From positions 168,138,394 to 168,202,393 of the forward strand of contig CP136069.1 in assembly GCA_032622095.1 (NCBI GenBank): a stretch of 64,000 nt of DNA. The letters run 5' to 3'. This DNA is from Siphonodentalium dalli. Its lineage: Eukaryota; Mollusca; Scaphopoda; Gadilida; Siphonodentaliidae. This document shows, in pieces, positions 55,534 through 64,000 of this stretch (positions within the stretch are counted from its first letter, which is position 1; the number at the start of each line of letters is the position of its first letter). A program made the translations under genes and the position numbers. The notes under the pieces are model-generated. The model had not been told where the DNA came from and made no database searches. It worked only from the letters and a program-made list of their open reading frames with translations.

Positions 55534-58024
55534 TTATTTAATAAGTTTGTTATGCATGTTAGATATAGCACCACAAATTATGGCAATAGAATCACAATGG
55601 GGAACCATATTCAGGCCCATAATGCTTGACATTATTTTGAACGTTTTCATTCTGCCAATTGCCCTTTCAACGTGTATCCGAACGTTCGCAATTCTTCTTG
55701 TAAGTTCAACTTCCTTTTGACTCAACTGTTTTTTACCTCTTGTGAAGTAAGGAATTACCAAATCTGCACCGTACGCGGCTAAATCATCCTCAATTAAAAA
55801 TCCACGGTCGGCTAGTATTTGATCGCCTCGCGAAAGTTTTTGCAAAAATCCAGAACGTTGGGTTATGACCTTGTCTGAGGTTCTTCCTCCGAATGCCTTT
55901 GAAATGAACGAGATACTCCCCGTTGGTGATATGCATATGAGGTATTTCACAGTGTTGTTATGTTTATAGTTTGACCATGTAGTGGCACGAGCTCTCATAT
56001 TTCCTGGCCGGTCAATAAACACCTCTGTGCAGTCTATTATTGACCGGCATCTTTTATATGTCTTCTTCATAGCCGATGGAAGATGCCTCAAGGTAGACTC
56101 TTTGTCAGGCCAGTTTATCATAAAGGCAACTTTATTTGCAATGGCTGGTATCCCAGTGTTCAGTATCTTAGATATATGGCTATCCGATACTCCGAACCGG
56201 ATAGCTATATCCTGATGAACTAAGTTCAACTTCAGCTTCATAAGAACAACCATCACAACTTCCTGGTTGGTCATAACGTTTGAAGCTGGCAGAACAGAAT
56301 CGCACAATTTCACCAGCCAGAGGAATACACCAAAAGATGGCAAACCAGTGAAAAATGTTGTTTTGGCATCATCATTGGTTATGGTGTTAACACCAAACTT
56401 CATTTTGGTGTTTTCTGCTCTAAGCTGATCTCTCTCGTATCGCAAAAGTTGAATCTCCTTGTGTAAATTGTCCTTGTTTTTTTTTTAGTGACACCATATT
56501 CCTAACATAAGAGTCGTGGACACCTGAAACATAATAAATTCATATGTCAGTGTTATTATCTATAGTTGTATAATGTTGTGGTTGGTTATCAACTACTATC
56601 AGGTTATTTATATATTTTCATCAACATATTGTTCAGCTTATGCATGTATTTTGTATGTCCATATTGTGTACATATACATATAAATAAATTACATGTTATT
56701 GTGTCATTTTGTACGTAAACTTATTTCAGTATCCACACTGGTGATAACAATTATTCAAATGGGCTGACATTAAAAGAGGTGAATGGCAAGCATGTACCTG
56801 ATCTATCTTGGATAGTCATGGTTTAGCAAACAATGATGGGATTTAAAAATACCAGTATATATCAGTAGGTATTGTGTATAATACAGTTAACACACCTTCA
56901 ACTTGCTGGTCATCTGTTGAGACTGTTGTGTTGTCAGATGAAGTTGATGCAGGGGTCTCATTAAACGACAGGTCTAATAGAGCATGTGCAGCTTCTTCTT
57001 TGTCGTATACAAGTAATTTGGCTGAGTTCCTCTTTCTGTGCCTCTTCTCACGACCAATCTTTGACTCAGGTGTTGTCAAGCTCATTTTAGAGTACCCCAT
57101 TTCTTGTGACGGTACATAGTCTGGATGAGTGGAATCATCGTGTCTGCTGCCTGTAAGCAAAAATGATATGAAAGTGTTAATAATGGATACTGGAGATGCT
57201 AGATCATGCCATAAATCTCAAATCTGGCTAACACCCGTAGATATCGTATTCCACCAGTACAAAACTTGGGGACTTTTTGAAGTTTTGACAGACGTTAGCC
57301 AGAGCAGAAATTCATGGCATGATCTAACTCTAAGGAAACCCAATTTTCCATTATACATGTAACTAACTAGTCCATTACTTGACAACTGTAATTCAAATAT
57401 TAAAACAGATATTAAAAGACAACCACTATTTTCTGTACTGCAAAAATCGCAATTGGAAAGTTGGAACTAAGTTGAAAAAGTAAAAACGATATGTCATCTC
57501 CAAGACCACCCCCTCCCTTCCATTTCATCGCCAGTACAACTGTGCGATCAACATCTTGTGAAGATTCAAACATTATTGACCATTCCCTGTTCTATTTAAC
57601 CTATTCTTTAGAAGAAGCTACATTCAATTCGCTTTTATGTGGTTACCGTAGTCGGAATGTAAACAATACCACGAAGACAGGAGAGGCCGTAAGATATTAC
57701 GCAATTTCGGATTCCTAATAGTTCATAAAATGGTACTGTAAATGGAACAGTTTATCGGGCATATCTTTCTCAGCAATTAACTCGGTTGAATAAATTCCTA
57801 ATTGAAAAATAAATCGATTATTTACCTGTTATGAAATGCCGACCGCAGACTCTGTCATCATCTTCAGGAATCCAGGTCTTCGATGGATTATCGCTACAAA
57901 CTCTTCGAATTGCGTTTATCCACATTGATTTTCGCGGTTCGGTCTTTGGTATTCGATGATATGATACTTTTACTTTCGGGTCATGCCGATTGGCACAGTC
58001 GCCGACAATACAAGACATAGGCAT
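55534..58024 (-). CDS. THAP - coiled coil - HTH - DDE transposase (DDE_Tnp_4 type), one-base frameshift
   Basis: Three exons on minus: 58024-57826, 57150-56896, 56523-55534, with GT-AG junctions. Exon 1 (ATG at 58024) encodes a THAP DNA-binding domain: MPMSC start, C5, C10, W35, C60-G-R-H63. Exon 2 is polar. Exon 3 starts a Lys-rich coiled coil, then a helix-turn-helix (…NLVHQDIAIRFGVSDSHISK…), then the DDE domain: D in IIDCTEVFID, D in ILADRGF, E in HVERAIGRMK (spacings 75 and 47). Exon lengths total 1444, one base too many, because of an A10 run (plus 56477-56486): the frame from exons 1-2 and the DDE frame differ by one base there. A nine-base run would give 480 residues. The copy is either inactivated, mis-sequenced, or uses slippage. 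Confidence 0.88.
57197..57331. repeat. ~130 bp imperfect hairpin inside transposase intron 1
   Basis: TAGATCATGCCATAAATCTC...CTGGCTAAC pairs with GTTAGCCAGAGCAGAAATTC...ATGGCATGATCTA with a few mismatches. It is wholly intronic. It may be a small foldback insertion or an RNA hairpin. Confidence 0.65.
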
Positions 58025-58153
58025 GTTTGATGTTGCTAAAAAATATGCAATTCTGCGCTGTACTCTAATCTCCGATGTAAACAAAGAGACTCGCTTTGTT
58101 TTGCCCACCAGCAAAATTAACACGTGTTTGTGTGACGTCATCGAATTTTCTCC
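58025..58153 (-). promoter_or_regulatory. Right terminus and presumed promoter of the transposase gene
   Basis: Reading inward: GGAGAAAATT, GATGACGTCAC, ACACGTGT, then GCTGGTGGGCAAAACA. These are the same blocks as at the left end, but the last two are in swapped order. The transposase ATG is about 130 bases from the end. An earlier in-frame ATG at 58141 lies in the terminal repeat and is less likely the start. Confidence 0.5.
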
Positions 58154-58155
58154 TA

Positions 58156-59555
58156 TAGTCTATTTTGTGTTGATAACACGATGGTTAAGATCAGGTCTGC
58201 AAATATCCACCGCACCTGCGAAGTTTATTTGTATAATCGGAGATTTCAATAATCCTTTGTTGTGTTACTCTAGTAGTTGGCGTGTTGCCATTTTCTGCGA
58301 TTGCTAAATTTAGTCATTTAGATATTATGTACAAATCAAATAAACGGGATGTCATCCTTTAATAACGTGTCGCATGTATCAGGTGAAGGTCATTCTTCAG
58401 TTACCTTCACCTTTAGCATTCCACGGTGTACTCGCTCCCCGACTCTAGAAATGCAATCTGATTCCTATAGAGAAGCAGGATACCAACATGAGATTATCAA
58501 TAATCAGATAATAGCAGCCGAAAGACTGTCAATTACCTTAAGGTATTTGGCTACTTCTCGTAGATCGGTGTTAATTATCTTCGTCAATGATGTCATGTCA
58601 CGCTTGTTAATAATTCATTTGTTCGGAAATACTTATTGGGGGTCGAAACGTATAAAATTGAACTACCACCACTTCCAAAAACAACACCGATAAACAATAA
58701 CGCTCTTTTCTGTTCCATGCAATGGAAATTGCTATTTTTTGTCCTGATATCAGTGATATAAATGAATGCCTATTAGTATGATTATCCTGAAATAAATTTA
58801 TGCCACTTTGGCGAACATGGGAACCACGGTACAATTTATGCCATTTAGGCACACTTCAGGCACACTGGGCTTATATTTCGGCGAGAATCCAAATCTAGAT
58901 TCTCGTAAATATTCTCACAAATTACCCTGGATTCTCTTGAAAAAGTATATATCAGCAAAAAGCAAAATCAGATGAAATATATGCCCTGGAAATATAGCAA
59001 ATCGTTTAATGCTTTAGAATTGTTTTTTTCGGAGATTTATATATATGCTTAAAGACATATTATGGACTTGTTATGGACTTTTTCGGGTGCGAGAAATTGA
59101 TAAGTTAGTGCTCAGGCACTTTGCCAACCTGGAGAATGTTATCATTCTACTAACATCACTGAAAATTTCCAAAGAAATCTACCACACCACTTCATAGAGA
59201 ACATCGTCTGAACTACCCCAAATTGTAAATATTTACATCTCGATTCGGGGCGCAACTATCGGCTATAATTAAACAAAAATGATTTCGCCATCGAGAGTCA
59301 TTGCATTTAACTAATATATAAGAATGACGTTGTGTATCATCCATTTGAATTAATATTCGTAACAAATAACTACTTTGAGAAAGATTATTCTTAATTTCTA
59401 TTTGATCACTCTGCCCGGTGTCTGCCGGAGTGTTTCACATCACTTTAATCAAGGAAGACTGTTCAGAAAAACTGTATTTCAAGACCACCAAACAACTTTC
59501 CTTTTTAGGGCCACCACATCTTTCCAAAGATGTACTTCTTCCATTTTGCTATCAA
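58156..59555. other. Right flank; no gene seen
   Basis: AT-rich. The 105- and 114-codon frames (to 58307 and 58693) partly start inside the transposon and have no domain. An inverted AAAGAGCGTT word is at about 58698-58707. Confidence 0.5.
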
Positions 59556-60300
59556 AGACCGAAAAATGTCGTTAAAGGTACTCAACCCGATAAAACTCCT
59601 CTCAATTACTATTTCAATGGCTTCGGGGGTCAAAAATATTTGATTCGAGTCGAGGAAGTCACCCATCAAAGCTCAGATTTGTTAGATATCGATTTTATAA
59701 ATCTATTATTTTTCATTATCGGGAATACTATCTGGCCCAGAACTCAGTCAAAATTGCGTTAAAATTACCACTTGATTTTAGAGTTATTCATCCTTGTCTG
59801 TTTGAATAGATTTGAGGTACACATCCAGAGCAGATTACGGCAGTTATTGGTACTCATCTCGAGAACATAACAAATTTGAAAAATTAATATCTAATAACTC
59901 TGAGCTTTGTTTGATGGGTTCCTCGACTCGAATCAAATATTTTTTACCCCCAAAGCCAAAGAAATAGTAATATAGGACCCTCTGATCGGATTGTTGTTGT
60001 TGGAATCTGTTGAGATGGGGACCCTCTTTACGGGTTGAGTACCTTTAAACTAGAGATCCAAATACCCCCCTAAGGGCCCCTGTATCTTGAGATATTAAAG
60101 ACCGAAAATGTCGTTAAACTATAAAGACCGAAAAATGTCGTTAAACTAGAGATCCAAATACCCCCCTATATCTTGAGATATTATAAAGACCGAAAAATGT
60201 CATTAAACTACAAAGACCGAAAAATGTCGTTAAACTAGAGATCCAAACATCACCACCCCCTCTTTTTTGAGACATTAAAGAACGAAATATGTCGTTACAC
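59556..60300 (+). repeat. Tandem 'aaagaccgaaaaatgtcg' array carrying a MITE
   Basis: Units contain AAAGACCGAAAAATGTCG followed by TTAAACTAGAGATCC and a run 'aaatacccccct'. They occur at about 59555 (interrupted), 60100, 60123, 60187, 60222 and, decayed, 60279. Confidence 0.85.
59572..60048. mobile_element. TTAA-flanked MITE, copy 5, with in-window empty site
   Basis: The element at 59576-60044 (469 bp) is flanked by TTAA (59572-59575, 60045-60048). Outside it, ATGTCG and ACTAGAGATCC are exactly what the neighbouring tandem units have joined by a single TTAA (e.g. about 60137-60150). This proves TTAA is duplicated on insertion. Same orientation as copy 1. Confidence 0.93.
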
Positions 60301-60561
60301 CATTAATACATAATTTGTGTTTATGAAAGTCTGGCACCCATTAGCAGTTTGTTTTCAGTACATTTTAATATTCATTGGAACGTAAACAATTATTCTCTGA
60401 CATAAATCATGTTAATATCGCCTTTCGTTACTGGTTTCCTCCACTCAAATATTTCTTACTGCTCAATACTTATAATTAAAAAAAATGTTCTGTGTTTTCT
60501 GTCACTTCTTAATAGCATTCTGTATTCTGCTATTGAAAAGAAAACAAGTTGCAGTATACCG
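60301..60561. other. No gene seen
   Basis: AT-rich spacer. Confidence 0.4.
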
Positions 60562-61057
60562 TAAAGGTACGGAAGGCCTTGGTGGGTATCCTGTGAACAT
60601 ATTTCCACCTGTCAAAAACCGCTACAAACGAAAAAAATATTCAAATATAGACAGACTTTGTTAATATACAAATGAGAAATATCTCATAAACAGTATGTTA
60701 TTGTCGTAAATTTGACGATTGTTACGTAAACAAAGCATAAAAAGTTACTTTCCTGGTGTTTCTTTATATTATGATGGTAAACATAAAGAGCGTTCTTTGT
60801 TGCTCAATTCCTTATTTGGAAATAATAAAGAGCGTTTATACCATTTGTGTGTGATTAGCCAGTAGCATTGTGCTGCCTTCTATAACACAATCAGACTCTT
60901 GTTTAGGTAAAATGTAGTAGGTCTTTATGTAAGCATGATGTTTAAGCGATAGTGATCGTATATTTGAACCAAAATGTATGCGTTTTAATATTTTTCTGTT
61001 TACGGTGTTTGGAACAAATATGAATATTTTCGACAACTAAGCCCTCTCGTTCCTTTA
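60562..61057. mobile_element. 'CGGGCGGCGTT' family, diverged copy 3
   Basis: The left end TAAAGGTACGGAAGGCCTTGG and interior words ('gacagactttgtt', 'aataataaagagcgtttata', 'ccatttgtgtgtg') match 42229-42751. The right end CCCTCTCGTTCCTTTA is a decayed inverted repeat of the left. Confidence 0.6.
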
Positions 61058-62035
61058 ATATAATTAATATAACATCCCTCATCCAATAATCTCCAAATTG
61101 CATATCTAATTTCAATCCTAGTTACACGTCACACCGCCCCTCATCATTTGCCAATTGTACACCCTTTTTTTTGCTGCTGCAACTGCTCAATTTCTTAAAA
61201 AAATTATTGAAAAAATGGCCCTCCAGCCCGCCGACATTAACCTCTGATTTTTTTGTTTCGATCATCGGTCCACACCAAAATTGAGCACACGTCCCTATAT
61301 AATATACCTATTTAAACCGACTATACACGGTGGTGTAATAGATCAACCGGTAATTTAACCGTTTAGGTAGCATATTTCCACGTATACGTTATCACGACAA
61401 ATCCCTGCTGATCTGTTACTAATGAACCAAACAATTAACATGTCAACACACTCTGGCCCGCCAATGCTACAGTGTATAAACGTAACGGGACAAATATTCA
61501 CAATATATTGGCAGCTAACGAGAACATTCATCACCAGCAATCTGCTCACCCCTTTCAGCTGATACGATAGAAACTAAACGATTTGTTACTTTTAATTACC
61601 CGTACTTAATTACACTACTTGCGTGTTAATAAAGTACGACCCCATTACCACTAAATGTGAAACATGTGATTTAGAACATTAATATTCACTCTTACATAGT
61701 TCCACATCCAAGGCTCGTCTTGTGTAATCGTATGTCAGTTGTAACGTTGTGAAACTGCAACCGAACTGAATCATTCTATGCTAAATAGTTCATGGGTGAC
61801 CTGATGCATGCATCTTAGTTTTCTTGTAATGAATGACAGCTGATTCGAAGTCTACATAATTGTTCACGGTCTTTGATAGAAATTGTATGTATTAGATATG
61901 GTTCGAGTCGAAAAATGGTTTTGAATTGTTTGTATGGCCTTCGTTTACTGTGTGGATCGTCTGCACTGATAATATACTTATTTATATATTCATCCTTCAA
62001 TCGTTCTGTGACGAGATTAATATATGCCACTACTG
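61058..62035. other. No gene seen
   Basis: Only the 40 bp word shared with 14118-14150 ('gacctgatgcatgcatctta', about 61798) stands out. Confidence 0.45.
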
Positions 62036-63770
62036 GGGTATCAATGGCGAGGCAGCTGCCAGTATGCCCTGTGGAGCAGCTTGAAACTAAATCAGTTACA
62101 TTAATTAGTCCTGAATAGACAATAATGATTTGACGGTTAAGGCGCTGCATGACGTCGATTCTAATGGCTCATACTTTGGTCTCCCAGGGTCGATGGAAAA
62201 ATTATAATAAGCTGATTGTGTCATAACGTGAACAGACGAAAGGCCAAATTTCAATTTGGTCAGAACGTCACAGTCTTTGGTCAAACGCCACCTATTTTAA
62301 TCACAGATTCTGACCCGCTTTCCGTCATCCAAATAGGTATAATTTGGGGAAACTTTTATGTCATGTACAAAAGACTTATTCGCGATATCGAATTTAGAAG
62401 CAATAAAGAGCGTTTCTATGCCATTTGTATGCCATTTGACTGATTTATGTGAATATGTTAGAATAGGGCCCTTCGGTCATTTCACATTTAACAATTAAAG
62501 CTGAAATTTCTAGAGTAAGCACGCGTGACATTTTTTCTCTCGAAACAACTCCAAAATCCGACTCGAATAAATAACCAACAACCACATGCGTGTAATTGGC
62601 CCATCGTGCCACTTATCCCACCCGATCACATCAAACCGAAGCCAATCAGGTTTATATGCGCTTATTTCATAGAGATGTGATAAGGTACGGGAGCTTCCAC
62701 GTTCGTTCTGACTTCACATCGCCATCATTGGCTCATTTAGTAACTTCTACAGTCGTTCCGGGTCTGTATAATCAGGGGGTGTTTCCTGCAATATGTCCAT
62801 TAACCACTAAAAAGTTATTGAAGAACACACTGATAAAATACACATATTCATTGCAAGTGGCAGAAACACAACGAAACTGACTTTTGTTCCTTCTGGCTAT
62901 TTTCCCGTGAAATAAATATAGGTATAAATACACGAAATACTATTATGATGACTATATATGCCATAAACAAACGACTTATTCTAGATATAGAATATAGAAT
63001 ATAGAAAAGTCGAGATCAGCACGAAGCAGTAAAAAGCGTTCGTTGCTAACACATTTATGGTATGGATACAGATAGGTAATTTTAATGATTTTTGTCATGT
63101 AGTTAGACACCCGATCAAATACCACTCACTCCTTTTAAAATTGTTATTTCAAATTTATTTCTATGTATATAAAGCAAAGGACGCTTTTTCTTGAAACAAA
63201 CCCAAAATCCGACCTACCCAAATGGCCGACAACCAAATGGGTGCAATTGGCCCAGCGTACCAATTATCTGCCCCATGACAGATTTTGTCAAAATGTTAGA
63301 ATAGGGCTCTTCTTTCGTTACATATTTCGTCAACAACATCATGGTGGCCGCGGACCAAGGTTCTACGATAAATGCCAAATAGGGTCAAGCAATTGGTATG
63401 TTATAGGTTGTTTCTAAGCCGAAGACACATCAAAACACACCCGATCAACTCAAACACCAGGGGGGGGGGGGTTCAAATATCGCACCCATGCCATTTCTGG
63501 TCCCCTTGTACGATTTAGTGAAATCAAAGGATGCTGATGGATGGCCCCACGACGATGCGCGTGCCACTATGCCCTGGGGATCGGCGTTACACTAAATCAA
63601 ATACATTAACTAATCCCTTAGTGTATCATTTGCCAATTAAGCCGCGGCATAGCATTAATTGTAATCTCTCATGCTCAGGTTTCCCAAAAGTCGATGGAAT
63701 AATTCAGTTGAAACCGTGTACATTGAGTTGTCGGTATTATTCTCATAACGTCACACCGATAGAAATGTCA
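62036..63770. repeat. Old duplicated segments, no gene
   Basis: 62040-62250 resembles 63560-63750 ('actaaatca', 'tacattaa', 'ctcatgctcaggt'-like, 'gtcgatgga'). 62540-62645 resembles 63190-63290 ('ccaaaatccgac', 'aattggccca'). 62456-62480 resembles 63293-63320 ('tgttagaataggg'). The AATAAAGAGCGTTT word is at 62402 with a decayed partner at 63029. Confidence 0.55.
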
Positions 63771-64000
63771 CATTTCAGAACTGTGTCTGGCATACACGAA
63801 CATCATACCCCGTGCTACCCCGAGGGGGTGAAAATGGGGTATGTACCATCTTCGAGAACCGTAGGGTAGGGGTTTCGACCGATTTGACTGCATGGGTGGG
63901 TAGCCCGCCCCACATACCACACAGAAACTCCCATCCCCACCCATTACCCACGGGGGTGCCACCCCGATTGGGTAACAATTGGGTATGGACCATTTTCGAG
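63771..64000 (+). repeat. ~144 bp tandem unit entering at the right edge
   Basis: 'gggtatgtaccatcttcgag' (about 63837) recurs as 'gggtatggaccattttcgag' at the last bases of the window, giving a ~144 bp period. C/G-rich words 'ccccacccattacccac' lie inside. The array probably continues beyond the window. Confidence 0.6.

Larger units (their letters stand above)
51938..58155. mobile_element. Two-gene DNA transposon, ISL2EU-like (PIF/Harbinger-related)
   Basis: The proposed element is 51940-58153 (6214 bp). Both ends read GGAGAAAATT inward and TA flanks both (51938-51939, 58154-58155). Subterminal words GACGTCA, ACACGTGT and GCTGGTGGGCAAAACA are shared by both ends in inverted orientation. It carries two converging genes: a SWIM-YqaJ-PHD nuclease on plus, and a THAP/DDE_Tnp_4 transposase on minus. 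In repeat classifications I know, ISL2EU elements pair an IS5-related DDE transposase with a YqaJ-type nuclease; that pairing and the domain order are the basis for the name. Boundaries are inferred from this one copy. Confidence 0.78.

Noticed and set aside
57990-58307. 105-codon plus frame across the transposon's right end
   Set aside because: It overlaps the THAP exon on the other strand and crosses the element boundary; the THAP frame is clearly the real one.

Overview
The window is eukaryotic, AT-rich, gene-poor and dominated by repeats. Introns with GT-AG splice sites, an animal-type glycosyltransferase, THAP, SWIM and PHD domains, many small non-autonomous transposons, and very frequent ACATGTAC-type words and 'gggccataactc'-type repeat units fit a marine invertebrate. 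A lophotrochozoan, most likely a bivalve mollusc, is my best guess, but the species cannot be fixed from sequence reading alone.

Protein-coding content is small. (1) A single-exon beta-1,3-galactosyltransferase-like GT31 enzyme lies on the minus strand at 37986-39089. (2) A 6.2 kb two-gene DNA transposon lies at 51940-58153. Its plus-strand gene (4 exons, 596 codons) encodes a SWIM zinc finger, a YqaJ-type PD-(D/E)XK nuclease and a PHD finger. Its convergent minus-strand gene (3 exons) encodes a THAP domain, coiled coil, helix-turn-helix and DDE_Tnp_4-type transposase. Both genes start about 100 bp from opposite ends, both ends begin GGAGAAAATT, and both are flanked by TA. The gene pair matches what I know of ISL2EU-type (PIF/Harbinger-related) elements. 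The transposase copy carries a one-base homopolymer frameshift.

The rest is a stratified repeat landscape. A young LTR element (17081-21707) has apparently identical 493 bp LTRs and a 4 bp target duplication but no pol; only broken gag-like frames and one membrane-protein-like frame remain. A TTAA-flanked MITE family has five full copies or split copies (2.1, 3.3, 36.6, 43.9 and 59.6 kb), and one copy sits in a tandem repeat that still shows the empty site. A hAT-type MITE with an 8 bp duplication is at 30372-31253. A poly-G-ended inverted-repeat element is at 29.5-30.1 kb. A 1.55 kb direct repeat is shared by the left edge and 47.4-48.9 kb. A 160 bp-unit element with palindromic ends is nested inside a 350 bp tandem array (49.3-51.6 kb). 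Two LINE C-terminal fragments lie at 43.99-45.6 kb. Minisatellites (41 bp units at 7.0-7.7 kb; 35-36 bp units at 24.5-25.3 kb) and (AT)n tracts complete the picture.

The most interesting item is the two-gene nuclease/transposase element, with its unusual subterminal architecture and a 102 bp palindromic element nested between its converging genes.
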